The notes below the pieces were generated by a model that saw only the letters and a program-made list of their open reading frames with translations, ran no database searches and had not been told where the DNA came from. From an uncultured Jannaschia sp. (GTDB lineage: Bacteria; Pseudomonadota; Alphaproteobacteria; Rhodobacterales; Rhodobacteraceae), in contig NZ_CANLTQ010000027.1 in NCBI RefSeq assembly GCF_947494025.1, positions 1 through 33,347 of the forward strand: a stretch of DNA of 33,347 nt. The letters are read 5' to 3'. Position numbers and translations under genes: made by a program. This document shows, piece after piece, positions 1-9,265 of the stretch (its first letter is position 1; each line of letters starts with the position of its first letter).

Positions 1-3
1 CAT

Positions 4-17
4 GGTTCTATAGAACC
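4..17. repeat. Perfect 14-bp palindrome
   Basis: GGTTCTATAGAACC reads identically on both strands. Its symmetry and length fit a dimeric regulator operator, but it sits three bases from the window edge, so the gene it might serve is unseen. It does not match the alphaproteobacterial LexA spacing (GTTC-N7-GTTC). No function is assigned. Confidence 0.5.
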
Positions 18-60
18 GTCCTGACATACTCGACGCCGGCCGGCTCCAGGGGCGGGGGCA

Positions 61-117
61 TCCACCACATCAGTTCAAAAGCCGCTCATTCGCGGAGCTT
101 TCGTAATTGGTGGTGGA
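61..117. repeat. Nested inverted repeat, possible structured RNA
   Basis: The outer arms TCCACCAC (61-68) and GTGGTGGA (110-117) are perfect complements. Inside them 78-85 pairs with 92-101 (8 bp with a 2-nt bulge) around a 6-nt loop at 86-91. There is no T tract on either side, so this is not a classical terminator. It could be a small RNA fold, a leader structure of the fabD transcript, or chance. Confidence 0.4.
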
Positions 118-420
118 CAGGAAGCGGGGCGTTCACTGCCGACCGTCCGGGCCGCGTTAGCAAGAAAGTTGAGAAGGTTCGACGTCAGGCCCGTCCCCTC
201 CGCCACTCAACCCCCATTGCGAACCAGTGGCACCGCCCTGACGGGCAGGATTTTGCTGCGTTATTAATGGGATTTAAAGTGATTAATCGAACCCCATAGA
301 CGCGCCGCTACCGGCTTTGTTTCAGCGATCTGTCGGTGCTCGCCGAAGGGAGCGAACGCTCGGGGTTCACTCTTTTCGGAACGCTGGATAGACCCGGATG
401 GAAACGCGAAAAGGGACGGT

Positions 421-1372
421 ATGACGCGCGCATTCGTTTTTCCCGGACAGGGAGCTCAATCAATCGGCATGGGGCGTGACCTCGCGCTCGCCTATCCCGC
501 CGCCATGCAGGTTTTCGAGGCCGTGGACGACGCGTTGGGCGAGGCGCTCTCGACCACCATCTGGCAGGGCGACGCCGACGAGCTGACACTGACCCGCAAC
601 GCACAGCCCGCGTTGATGGCCGCTTCGCTCGCCGCGCTCCGCGCTCTGGAGGCCGAAGGGCTCGACGTGGCGCGGGACGCGGCTTTCGTCGCGGGGCACT
701 CGCTGGGCGAGTACAGCGCGCTTGTCGCCGCGGGCGCGCTCGCCCTCGGCGACGCGGCCCGGTTGCTCCGGACGCGCGGCGAGGCGATGCAGAGCGCGGT
801 CCCGGTCGGCGAGGGCGCGATGGCGGCGCTGCTCGGCCTCGATTTCGAAGCTGCCCAAGCCGTCGCCGAGGCGGCGGCCGAGGGTCAGGTCTGCGAGGCG
901 GCGAACGACAACGATCCCGGTCAGGTCGTCGTCTCGGGTCACAAGGACGCCGTGGAGCGTGCCACCCGGATCGCGAAGGAGCGCGGCGCGAAGCGTGCCA
1001 TGCTCCTGCCCGTCTCGGCCCCCTTCCACTGCCGCCTGATGGCGCCCGCCGCCGACAGGATGGCGGAGGCGCTCGCCGAGGTCGCGATCGCCGATCCGGC
1101 CGTCCCCCTCATAGCCAACGTCACCGCCGCCCCGGTCCGCACCGCCGACGACATTCGCCGCCTTCTCGTCGCGCAGGTCACGGGTTCGGTCCGCTGGCGC
1201 GAAAGCGTCGAGCGGATGGCGCGGGACGGCGTGACCGGGATCTGGGAGATTGGCGCAGGCAAGGCGCTGTCCGGCATGGTCCGGCGCATCGACAAAACAC
1301 TCGACACGCGCGCTGTCGGCACACCGGAACAGGTGGCCGAGGCCATCCAGTCGCTCCAGGAAAGGCCTGAAG

Positions 1373-1380
<8 letters not shown>
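421..1380 (+). CDS. fabD: Malonyl-CoA:ACP transacylase
   Basis: FabD moves the malonyl group from malonyl-CoA to acyl carrier protein, supplying the extender unit for type II fatty-acid synthesis in the cytoplasm. The 319-residue protein has the usual length. It opens with the PGQGAQ motif (8-13), carries the nucleophile elbow GHSLGE with Ser94, and has the general-base His203 in an APFH context. The ATG is preceded by an AGGGA Shine-Dalgarno at 412-416. Its last codons overlap the start of fabG by 8 bp, so the two genes are almost certainly co-transcribed and translationally coupled. acpP follows, placing three fatty-acid synthesis genes in a row. Confidence 0.97.
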
Positions 1381-2110
<730 letters not shown>

Positions 2111-2197
2111 CCGCCCCTCCGGACGTGCCGGCGTGCCTCCTTGCGGCGCCGCCGACCGCCCCGGAAACGGACCGTTGCAAAGGCCCCGACAAATAAG

Positions 2198-2225
2198 TTG
2201 CCATCCCTTGCGCCCGTGATATAGG
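2198..2225 (+). promoter_or_regulatory. Probable sigma-70-type promoter of acpP
   Basis: TTGCCA (2198-2203) and TATAGG (2220-2225) are separated by 16 bp within the 236-bp gap between fabG and acpP. Transcription starting about 7 bp downstream would leave a leader of roughly 115 nt. A separate acpP promoter fits the high demand for acyl carrier protein. The call rests on hexamer similarity only. Confidence 0.45.
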
Positions 2226-2346
2226 CGGCGCACATTCTCCGGGGGGGCCGCTTGCGGCACCTCTGTCCGACTGTTTCGGACGGCCCGGCATGGGGCCTGC
2301 GACATGCCAGAAGACGCCCCGCGCGGGCCACGAGATGAGGTAGAAC

Positions 2347-2583
2347 ATGAGCGACAACATCGAGGAGCGCGTCCGCAAGAAGGTCGTCGAGCATCTGGGA
2401 GTCGAAGAGGAGAAGGTGACCGAGAACGCCTCCTTCATCGACGATCTGGGCGCCGACTCGCTCGACACCGTCGAGCTTGTGATGGCCTTCGAGGAGGAGT
2501 TCGGGATCGAGATCCCCGACGACGCCGCCGAGTCGATCCAGACCTTCGGCGACGCCGTGACCTTCATCAAGGCCAACACCTGA
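2347..2583 (+). CDS. acpP: Acyl carrier protein
   Basis: AcpP carries growing acyl chains as thioesters on a 4'-phosphopantetheine arm during fatty-acid synthesis. The 78-residue, strongly acidic protein has the standard length and the attachment motif DSLD, with the modified serine at position 38. A GAGG Shine-Dalgarno (2336-2339) precedes the ATG. It lies downstream of fabD-fabG but has its own promoter-like sequence and an intrinsic terminator, so it is probably made as a short abundant message. The family is unmistakable. Confidence 0.98.
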   Translation: MSDNIEERVRKKVVEHLGVEEEKVTENASFIDDLGADSLDTVELVMAFEEEFGIEIPDDAAESIQTFGDAVTFIKANT

Positions 2584-2620
2584 TCCGCGAGCCGCGATGC
2601 CGCGACGTTTCCGGTTTCGA

Positions 2621-2645
2621 GGGCGCCCCGCGGGGCGCCTTTTCG
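2621..2645 (+). terminator. Intrinsic terminator of acpP
   Basis: A perfect GC-rich palindrome at 2622-2639 (arms GGCGCCCC/GGGGCGCC) is followed directly by TTTT and a further T-rich run, 38 bp after the acpP stop. This is a textbook rho-independent terminator and separates acpP from murI. Confidence 0.85.
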
Positions 2646-2718
2646 TTTTCTCCCTCCTTGCCGCGAGGGCCGACGCGATGCCCCTGACCGCCCATCCCCC
2701 TTTCCGCGCGGATCGCGC

Positions 2719-3528
2719 GTGAGCGTCGGTATCTTCGATTCCGGCCTCGGCGGCCTGACGGTCTGGGATGCCGTCGCCCGCCGCCTGCCCGAGCTCGCGG
2801 TCGCCTATTACGGCGACAACGCCCATGCGCCCTATGGCGTGCGTTCCGCCGACGACATATACGCCCTGACCCGGCGCGCGGTCCACAACATGTGGGACGG
2901 CGGCTGCGACCTCGTCGTTCTGGCCTGCAACACCGCCTCGGCCGCCGCGCTGCGCCGGTTGCAGGAAGCGGGCGTGCCGCCCGGCAGGCGCGTGCTGGGT
3001 GTCTTCGTCCCGTTGATCGAGGCGCTGAGCGAGCGCGACTGGGGTGACAATTCCCCGCCGCGCGAGGTGGCTGTAAGCCAGGTCGCGCTTTTCGCCACGC
3101 CGGCCACCGTCGCCTCCCGCGCCTTTCAGCGCGAGCTCGCCTTTCGCGCCATCGGCGTCGATGTGGAGGCGCAGGCTTGCGGCGGTCTCGTCGACGCGAT
3201 CGAGGAGGGCGACATGATCCTTGCGGACGCCCTCGTGCAGAGCCATGTCGACGCGCTCCGACGCAAGATGCCCGATCCCCAGGCGGCGATTCTCGGCTGC
3301 ACGCATTACCCCCTGGTCGCGGACGCCTTCCGTGCCGCGCTTGGCGACAACGTGACCGTGTTCAGCCAGGCGGACATTGTCGCCGAGAGCCTCGCCGATT
3401 ACCTTGCCCGCAGGCCCGAGATGGCGCGGGGCGGGACCGGGCGGATGCTCACCACCGGCGACCCGGCGCGCGTCTCGGCCCGCGCGACGCAGTTCCTGCG
3501 TCGCCCCGTGACGTTCGAGGCCGCCTGA
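2719..3528 (+). CDS. murI: Glutamate racemase
   Basis: MurI interconverts L- and D-glutamate and so supplies D-Glu for peptidoglycan. The 269-residue protein begins with [11 protein letters not shown], the family N-terminus. It carries the two catalytic cysteines, Cys70 in ACNTASA and Cys194 in GCTHYPL, with His196 beside the second. The start is GTG at 2719, fixed by the DSGLGG motif lying within the first ten residues. ccmE starts 9 bp after the stop, so the two probably share a message. The enzyme is cytoplasmic. Confidence 0.95.
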   Translation: MSVGIFDSGLGGLTVWDAVARRLPELAVAYYGDNAHAPYGVRSADDIYALTRRAVHNMWDGGCDLVVLACNTASAAALRRLQEAGVPPGRRVLGVFVPLIEALSERDWGDNSPPREVAVSQVALFATPATVASRAFQRELAFRAIGVDVEAQACGGLVDAIEEGDMILADALVQSHVDALRRKMPDPQAAILGCTHYPLVADAFRAALGDNVTVFSQADIVAESLADYLARRPEMARGGTGRMLTTGDPARVSARATQFLRRPVTFEAA

Positions 3529-3537
3529 GGACACGCC

Positions 3538-3981
3538 ATGCGCTCACTGAAGAAGACCCGTCGCATCCAGGTCATCGCGATCGCCGCGGTCGCGCTGGCG
3601 GGATCCACGGCACTCATGGGCTACGCGTTCCGCGACGGCATCAACTTCTTCCGCTCGCCCAGCCAGGTGGCCGAGGCGCCGCCGCCGCCGACCGAGGTGT
3701 TCCGCATCGGCGGGCTTGTCGAGGACGGCACGCTGATCCGGGGCGAAGGCACGGAAGTGAGGTTCCGTGTCACCGACGGCGGCGCATCGATCCCCGTTAC
3801 CTTCGACGGCATCCTCCCCGACCTGTTCGGCGAGGGCGAAGGCATGGTCGGCACTGGCCGTTATGTGAACGCCACTTTCGAAGCATCCGAGATCCTTGCC
3901 CGCCACGACGAGACCTACATGCCGAAGGAGGTCATCGAGGCGTTGCAGGAGCAGGGGACCTACCGCGCGCCGGACAGCTGA
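3538..3981 (+). CDS. ccmE: Cytochrome c maturation haem chaperone CcmE
   Basis: CcmE binds haem covalently in the periplasm and passes it to the CcmF/H lyase for attachment to apocytochrome c (system I). The 147-residue protein has a basic N-terminus, one membrane anchor (about 10-30) and a beta-barrel periplasmic domain. It ends with the haem-binding motif HDETYMP, where His123 is the covalent ligand and Tyr127 the axial one. A GAGGA Shine-Dalgarno overlaps the murI stop. It stands apart from other ccm genes within this window, so the rest of the system must be elsewhere. Confidence 0.95.
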   Translation: MRSLKKTRRIQVIAIAAVALAGSTALMGYAFRDGINFFRSPSQVAEAPPPPTEVFRIGGLVEDGTLIRGEGTEVRFRVTDGGASIPVTFDGILPDLFGEGEGMVGTGRYVNATFEASEILARHDETYMPKEVIEALQEQGTYRAPDS

Positions 3982-4150
3982 CGCGGGGGCCGCACCGGCG
4001 TGCCCCCACCGGGCGGCGGGCCGGACGGAAGCGCCGCGCCGGCCAAACCGTTAACGCATCTTCACGATAGTTGCTCTTGCGCCATACTCGCCACACAACC
4101 TTTGCAGGCGTCAGGATGACGTAGCAGGCATTTGCGTCACGCTGCATTAC

Positions 4151-4206
4151 GATCCTCCCAGGGAATGCCGGACGCATCCAGCGTGCGGCTGACTGTCGGG
4201 AGGATC
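4151..4206 (+). promoter_or_regulatory. Leader hairpin enclosing the ribosome-binding site
   Basis: GATCCTCCC (4151-4159) is perfectly complementary to GGGAGGATC (4198-4206). The right arm contains the GGGAGG Shine-Dalgarno of the following gene, 9 nt before its ATG at 4213. Inside, 4168-4175 pairs with 4181-4188 (one G-G mismatch) around a 5-nt loop. The nested stems would hide the ribosome-binding site, suggesting translational control by temperature, a small RNA or a protein. This is inferred from base pairing only. Confidence 0.5.
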
Positions 4207-4212
4207 CTTGGA

Positions 4213-5499
4213 ATGAACCGTTTCGCCCTTGCCGCGATCACCGCCATGACCGGCACCGTGTCGGCGGAGGCCGGCGGTCTCGACCGGTCGATGCAGAACA
4301 TCATCGCGCTGTTCGACCCTTCGAACACGCTGAGCTTCTCCCTGACGCATGTGAACCCCGACCTGCCGGCGGAAGATATCGGCGGCACCGGCACCTACAG
4401 CGTCGCGGGAAGCTACACCGACTACCAGTTCAGCTACGCCAACCGCATCAACGAACGCGTGAGCTTCGCCATCATCGGCGACCAGCCGTTCGGCTCGGAC
4501 ATCTTCTACAACGCCGAACCGGGGGCTTCGAACATCGGCGGCACCCGCGCCGACATCGAGTCGGATGCGCTGAGCTTTCTTGGCCGCTACGAGTTCACCG
4601 ACCGGATGAGCGTTTTCGGCGGCCTCCGCGCGCAACGGGTGGACGCCCGGATCTCGCTCAACGGACAGGCCTATGCCAACGCCCTCGCCCTGGGCGGCGT
4701 GGCCGCGGGGGCAGGCGTCGATGCGACGACGCTGGCCGCCGCGATCACCTCCGGTCCGAACCAGGTCGCGGCGATCACCGCGCTCGGCGGCGGCGATTTC
4801 GCCCGGGGTCAGGCAGCCGCCGCGGAGCTCGGGGGGCAGGTGCAATCCGTGGCCACCGGCTTCGTCGCGCAGGGCGGGTACGATCTCGACCTCGAGGACG
4901 ACTGGGCCCTCGGCTACACCCTCGGCGCGGCCTACGAAATCCCCGAGATCGCGCTGCGCCTTGCCGTGACATACCATTCCGAGGTCACCCACGACAACGG
5001 CGCCCGCGAGATCCTTCCGCTGCCCGGCTTCGGCACCTTCGACAACGAGGTCAATTTCGCCAGCCCGCAATCGGTCAATATCGACTTCCAGACCGGCCTG
5101 AACGCGCGCACGCTGCTCCTTGCCGGCCTGCGCTGGACGGATTGGGACGACTTCAGCGTCATCCCGAAGGAGCTCGGCGTCAACCTCGCGGAGATCGAGG
5201 ACAGCTATCGCTGGACCGTCGGCGTCGCCCGACGGTTCACCGACGCGTTCGTGGGCCTCGCCTCGATCACCTACGAGGAGGATCAGGGCCTCGACACCGT
5301 GTCTCCGCTCGGGCCCTATGACGGGCAGATCGGCCTGTCGCTCGGCGCCCGCTACACGCGGGACCGGTTCAACCTGTCGGGCGGCGTGAACTACACCTGG
5401 GTCGGATCGGCCGATGCAGGCGTCGCCGGCCAGCCCGTCACCGCCTTCCGCGACAGCTCCGCCCTCGGCGTCGGACTGAACGTCGATTACCGCTTCTGA
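4213..5499 (+). CDS. FadL/OMPP1-like outer-membrane transport protein
   Basis: This looks like a 428-residue outer-membrane beta-barrel of the OMPP1/FadL/TodX family, which takes up long-chain fatty acids or other hydrophobic compounds. The N-terminus has a short Sec signal (about 1-20, ending near SAEA), followed by GGLDRSMQNI typical of the mature start. Alternating polar/aromatic strands run to a C-terminal Phe (VDYRF), the signature of barrel insertion. An Ala/Gly-rich stretch around 155-215 may be a long loop or hatch segment. The start at 4213 is preferred over the upstream in-frame ATG at 4132 because it has a good Shine-Dalgarno and a proper signal sequence. The substrate cannot be told from sequence. 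Confidence 0.8.
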   Translation: MNRFALAAITAMTGTVSAEAGGLDRSMQNIIALFDPSNTLSFSLTHVNPDLPAEDIGGTGTYSVAGSYTDYQFSYANRINERVSFAIIGDQPFGSDIFYNAEPGASNIGGTRADIESDALSFLGRYEFTDRMSVFGGLRAQRVDARISLNGQAYANALALGGVAAGAGVDATTLAAAITSGPNQVAAITALGGGDFARGQAAAAELGGQVQSVATGFVAQGGYDLDLEDDWALGYTLGAAYEIPEIALRLAVTYHSEVTHDNGAREILPLPGFGTFDNEVNFASPQSVNIDFQTGLNARTLLLAGLRWTDWDDFSVIPKELGVNLAEIEDSYRWTVGVARRFTDAFVGLASITYEEDQGLDTVSPLGPYDGQIGLSLGARYTRDRFNLSGGVNYTWVGSADAGVAGQPVTAFRDSSALGVGLNVDYRF

Positions 5500-5567
5500 C
5501 CCCGCCCTGCCGGCGGTTGCGCAGCTTTCGGGTGGTCCGCGATCCCCGCGGGGAATAAGCGGGCGGC

Positions 5568-6485
5568 ATGAGCACACGCGACATGCCGAACCGCGCCTGG
5601 GCCGAGCTGGCCCTTCTCGGCTGCATCTGGGGCGGCAGCTTCCTGTCCGTCCGCATCGCCCTCGACGAGATCCCCGTGGTCACGTCGGTGGGCTACCGCG
5701 TCGCGCTCGCCGCGTTCGTGTTGTGGCTCTACGTCGCGCTGCGCCGTCTGCCGGTCCCGCGGGAGCCGCGCGTCTGGGGCGCGCTTCTCGTCATGGGGCT
5801 GCTCAACAACGTCGTCCCGTTCTCGCTCATGGCCCGGGGGCAGCTTCACATCGCCACCGGCCTGACCTCCATCCTGAACGCCGGCACCTCGGTTTTCGGC
5901 ATCCTGGTCGCGGCGATCTTCCTTGCGGACGAACGCCTGACGCTGCGCCGCGCGATCGGCGTGGCCCTCGGCTTCCTCGGCGTCGCCACGGCGATCGGCC
6001 TCGACGACCTCACCCGCTTCGACCCCCGCTCGCTCGCGCAGCTCGCCGTTGTGGGCGGCACGATCAGTTACGCGCTGGCCGGCGTCTGGGCACGCACCCG
6101 GCTCGGGGGGCTCGCCCCGCAGGTCGCCGCGGCGGGGATGCTGACGGGCTCGACCCTCGTGATGGTGCCGGCCGCGCTCTGGATCGACGGCCCGGTCGTG
6201 CCCGGGGCGCCGGACACGATCGCCGCGATCGGCTACTACGCCGTCATCGCCACGGCGCTGGCCTATCTGCTGTATTTCCGCGTCCTCAAGATGGCCGGCA
6301 GCGGCAACACCGCGCTCTGCACCCTGCTCGTCGCGCCGGTCGCGATCCTGCTCGGCGCCTGGGTGCGGCACGAGACGCTGGCCCCCGCGACCTATGCGGG
6401 CTTCGCGCTGCTCGCGCTCGGGCTGGCCGTGCTGGACGGACGCGTGTTGCGCCCGCTCCGGCGTCCGGCTAGCCGGACGCCATGA
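5568..6485 (+). CDS. EamA/DMT-family transporter
   Basis: This is a 305-residue inner-membrane protein with about ten hydrophobic segments in two homologous halves, the drug/metabolite transporter arrangement. The first segment carries the typical [11 protein letters not shown] sequence, and the second half repeats a similar pattern near SYALAGVWA. Such proteins export amino acids, metabolites or drugs; the substrate here is unknown. Its stop overlaps the next gene by 4 bp (ATGA), indicating coupling with the P-loop ATPase. A second in-frame ATG five codons in (5583) is a possible alternative start. Confidence 0.85.
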   Translation: MSTRDMPNRAWAELALLGCIWGGSFLSVRIALDEIPVVTSVGYRVALAAFVLWLYVALRRLPVPREPRVWGALLVMGLLNNVVPFSLMARGQLHIATGLTSILNAGTSVFGILVAAIFLADERLTLRRAIGVALGFLGVATAIGLDDLTRFDPRSLAQLAVVGGTISYALAGVWARTRLGGLAPQVAAAGMLTGSTLVMVPAALWIDGPVVPGAPDTIAAIGYYAVIATALAYLLYFRVLKMAGSGNTALCTLLVAPVAILLGAWVRHETLAPATYAGFALLALGLAVLDGRVLRPLRRPASRTP

Positions 6486-7336
6486 TCTACCGCACGCCCC
6501 AGGACTGGCTTTCGGCCCCCGATCAACGGGTGACGTTCTTCGGCATGTCGGGCCTCGGCAAGACGCATCTGGCGCGGCTCCTGCGCGACGCGGGCGGATG
6601 GTTCCACTACTCCGTCGATTACCGCATCGGCACGGCCTATCTGGGCGAGCACATCGCCGACAACCTCAAGCGTCACGCGATGCAGGTGCCGCTGCTCGCC
6701 GACCTCCTGCGCTCCGACTCGATCTATATCGCCTCCAACATCACCTTCGGGAACCTCGCGCCGCTCTCGACCTATCTCGGCAAGCCCGGCGACCCGGCGA
6801 AGGGCGGTCTGGCCGTCGAGGAGTACCGGCGGCGGCAGGCGCTGCACCGGCAGGCCGAGATCGACGCCCTCCTCGACACGCCCGCCTTTATCGAGCGCGC
6901 GCGGGAAATCTACGGCTACGACCGCTTCGTCTGCGACACCGGCGGTTCGATCTGCGAGGTGGTGGATCCGTCCGACCCGCGGGACGAGGTGCTGACCGCG
7001 CTCGCGGGGTCCACCCTGCTCTGCTGGATCGAAGGCGACGAGACGCATGCGGAGACGCTCAAGGCCCGCTTCGACCGGGCGCCGAAACCGATGTACTACC
7101 GTCCCGGGATCCTCGACGCGCTCTGGGCGGAACATGGCGGGGCGACGACCGACCCGGACGCCTTCGCCCGCCTGGGCTACGCCGCCCTGATCGACGCGCG
7201 CCAGCCGCGCTACGCCGCGATGGCCGCGAACTGGGGCGTGACCGTCCGTGCGCGGGACGCGGCCACGGCACGCGACGCCGCGGACGTGACGGCGCTCGTC
7301 GCCGACGCCATTGGCAAGGCCGCGCGCAGGGCCTAA
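6482..7336 (+). CDS. P-loop ATPase of unknown function
   Basis: I do not recognise a named family for this 284-residue cytoplasmic protein. It has a clear Walker A motif near the N-terminus (GMSGLGKT, about 21-28) and an acidic CDTGGS segment around 158 that could act as a nucleotide-binding or Walker B-like element. The overall build resembles a small kinase or ATPase; no DNA-binding or membrane segment is evident. It overlaps the transporter upstream by 4 bp and lies 32 bp before the MetA-type gene, so it is probably expressed with both. Its job could be linked to methionine metabolism or to the transporter, but that is inference from position only. Confidence 0.7.
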   Translation: MIYRTPQDWLSAPDQRVTFFGMSGLGKTHLARLLRDAGGWFHYSVDYRIGTAYLGEHIADNLKRHAMQVPLLADLLRSDSIYIASNITFGNLAPLSTYLGKPGDPAKGGLAVEEYRRRQALHRQAEIDALLDTPAFIERAREIYGYDRFVCDTGGSICEVVDPSDPRDEVLTALAGSTLLCWIEGDETHAETLKARFDRAPKPMYYRPGILDALWAEHGGATTDPDAFARLGYAALIDARQPRYAAMAANWGVTVRARDAATARDAADVTALVADAIGKAARRA

Positions 7337-7368
7337 CTGAGCCGTCCCACCGAGCGGAGACCGTCCTC

Positions 7369-8322
7369 ATGCCCATCACCCTGCCCCGCGATCTGCCCGC
7401 CTTCGACGTGCTGGGTCGGGAGGGCGTGATGGTCATGTCCGAGGCGGACGCGTTCCGCCAGGACATCCGCCCGATCCGCATCGGCCTGCTGAACCTGATG
7501 CCGCTCAAGATCACCACGGAGACCCAGTTCGCCCGGCTGATCGGGGCGACGCCGCTGCAGATCGACCTGACGCTGATCCGCATGACCGAGCATCAGTCCA
7601 GGCACACCGCGCCCGAGCACATGGAGACGTTCTACAGGTCGTTCCAGGATGTGAAGGACGAGCGCTTCGACGGGCTTCTCATCACCGGCTCCCCGATCGA
7701 GCATCTCGACTTCGCCGAGGTGACCTACTGGGACGAGCTGCGCGAGGTGATGGACTGGACGCAGACCAACGTGCATTCGACCTTCGGCGTCTGCTGGGGC
7801 GGAATGGCGATGGCCTGGCACTTTCACGGGGTTCGCAAGCACATCCTGCCCGCCAAGGCCTTCGGCTGCTTCCGCGTCCGGAACGAGGATCCGGCCTCGC
7901 CCTATCTGCGCGGCTTCTCCGACGATTGCGTCATCCCCGTCTCCCGCTGGACCGAGGTCCGGCGCGACGAGGTGGAGGCGGCGGGGATGCGCGTCCTTCT
8001 CGGCTCCGACGAAACCGGGCCCTGCCTGATCGAGGACCGGGCGCACCGCGCGCTGCACATCTTCAACCACTTCGAATACGACAGCGACACGCTGCACCGG
8101 GAATACCGGCGCGACGTGGCGCAGGGCACGCCGATCAACGTGCCGGGGAACTACTACCCGGCCGACGATCCGAACCGGCCGCCGCAGAACCGCTGGCGCA
8201 GCCACGCGCATCTGCTCTACGGCAACTGGATCAACCAGATCTACCAGACCACGCCGTTCGACGTGAACCGGATCGGCAGCCAGGAACTGATCCCGGGGCG
8301 GACCCCGACGCCCTGTCGCTGA
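7369..8322 (+). CDS. metA: MetA-type homoserine O-acyltransferase (probably acetyltransferase)
   Basis: The enzyme acylates homoserine, the first committed step of methionine synthesis. The 317-residue protein aligns with the MetA family over its whole length: NLMPLK near residue 42, nucleophile Cys142 in FGVCWGG, and the His234/Glu236 pair in NHFEYD. The residue after ITGSPI is Glu111. In characterised members Glu at this site marks acetyl-CoA users and Gly marks succinyl-CoA users, so an O-acetyltransferase activity is predicted despite the gene name. The start has a CGGAGA Shine-Dalgarno, and no SAM riboswitch fits in the 32-bp gap. Family is certain; acyl specificity is inferred from one residue. 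Confidence 0.93.
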   Translation: MPITLPRDLPAFDVLGREGVMVMSEADAFRQDIRPIRIGLLNLMPLKITTETQFARLIGATPLQIDLTLIRMTEHQSRHTAPEHMETFYRSFQDVKDERFDGLLITGSPIEHLDFAEVTYWDELREVMDWTQTNVHSTFGVCWGGMAMAWHFHGVRKHILPAKAFGCFRVRNEDPASPYLRGFSDDCVIPVSRWTEVRRDEVEAAGMRVLLGSDETGPCLIEDRAHRALHIFNHFEYDSDTLHREYRRDVAQGTPINVPGNYYPADDPNRPPQNRWRSHAHLLYGNWINQIYQTTPFDVNRIGSQELIPGRTPTPCR

Positions 8323-8384
8323 CGGCGCCCGCCGTTGACGGGAAACCGGCCCCGGTATCTGCTCGGCCCCGAGGAGGAGGTTCC

Positions 8385-9257
8385 ATGACCAAGCCGTTCG
8401 ACGCCGCGATCACCCGCTTCTTCGAGGAGGAGGCGCCCGCCGACATTCGCCGGGCCATCGAGACCGCGAAGAAGAAGGACATCCTGACCGCGCCGTTCCC
8501 CTACGACGACTGGATGGACAAGGACACCTACGAGGATGCGCTCGAGGCGCTCCAGATCGAGCTGGTCCGCGCGCAGGCCCATATCCGCGATGCCGGCCTG
8601 CGCGTCGCCGTCGTCTTCGAGGGGCGCGACGCCGCCGGCAAGGGCGGCACGATCAAGCGCTTCCGCGAGAACCTGAACCCCCGCATCGTCCGCACCGTCG
8701 CGCTCGGCAAACCGACGGAGCGGGAGGCCGGCGAATGGTATTTCCAGCGCTACGTGACGCAGCTGCCGTCGGCGGGTGAAATGGTCCTGTTCGACCGCTC
8801 CTGGTACAACCGTGCCGTGGTGGAGCACGTGTTCGGCTTCTGCACGCCCGACCAGCGCGCCGCCTTCTTCGCGCATGTGCCCGATTTCGAGTGGATGCTC
8901 GTCGAGGACGGGATCGTCCTCGTGAAGCTGTGGCTAAATGTCGGACGCGCCGAGCAGCTGCGCCGCTTCCTCGCGCGGGAGGACGACCCGCTCAAGCAAT
9001 GGAAGCTGTCGAAGATCGACGTGCAGGGTCTCGCCCGGTGGGACGCCTATACCGACGCCATCTCGGAGACGTTCGCGCGCACCCATACCGACGTCGCGCC
9101 CTGGACGCTGGTCCGCTCCGACGACAAGCGTCGCGCCCGGCTCGACGCGATCCGCGTGACGCTGCGCCGGATCGGCTATCCCGACCGCAACGAGGCCGCG
9201 CTCTCGGTCGACGACCGGATCGCGGGCGGGCCGGAGCTCTGGCTCGAGGGGGCCTGA
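8385..9257 (+). CDS. ppk2: Polyphosphate kinase 2 family protein
   Basis: PPK2 enzymes phosphorylate nucleoside mono- or diphosphates with inorganic polyphosphate. The 290-residue single-domain protein has Walker A (FEGRDAAGKGG, about 78-88), the lid-region arginines, and the Walker B-like FDRSWYNRA with Asp137. It ends after the conserved KLSKID...W segment. Its length matches one-domain PPK2 proteins. A GAGGAGG Shine-Dalgarno precedes the ATG. The TetR regulator starts 8 bp after the stop, suggesting one message. Whether it prefers ADP, GDP or AMP cannot be decided here. Confidence 0.93.
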   Translation: MTKPFDAAITRFFEEEAPADIRRAIETAKKKDILTAPFPYDDWMDKDTYEDALEALQIELVRAQAHIRDAGLRVAVVFEGRDAAGKGGTIKRFRENLNPRIVRTVALGKPTEREAGEWYFQRYVTQLPSAGEMVLFDRSWYNRAVVEHVFGFCTPDQRAAFFAHVPDFEWMLVEDGIVLVKLWLNVGRAEQLRRFLAREDDPLKQWKLSKIDVQGLARWDAYTDAISETFARTHTDVAPWTLVRSDDKRRARLDAIRVTLRRIGYPDRNEAALSVDDRIAGGPELWLEGA

Positions 9258-9265
9258 CGGATCCC

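Larger units (their letters stand above)
1..420. other. Left-edge region without a convincing gene
   Basis: No long open reading frame with a recognisable product lies here. The reverse-strand ORF overlapping 308-604 is Arg/Pro-rich and looks like a shadow of fabD. The stretch holds a perfect 14-bp palindrome near the edge, an inverted repeat at 61-117, and an AT-richer patch around 250-300 that could hold the fabD promoter. I cannot pick a confident -35/-10 pair there. A reverse-strand reading frame of about 20 codons is open around 10-75, but nothing supports it as a gene. Confidence 0.5.

Noticed and set aside
4-17. LexA operator at the left edge
   Set aside because: The palindrome lacks the GTTC-N7-GTTC or GAAC-N7-GAAC direct-repeat layout used by alphaproteobacterial LexA.
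7337-7368. Possible SAM-II riboswitch before the MetA-type gene
   Set aside because: Alphaproteobacterial met genes often carry one, but only 32 bp separate the upstream stop from the ATG and no SAM-II core is visible.
6394-7368. Long N-terminal extension of the MetA-type reading frame
   Set aside because: The open frame runs back through the P-loop ATPase gene, but the extension is Arg/Pro-rich shadow sequence and the ATG at 7369 gives the exact family length and numbering.
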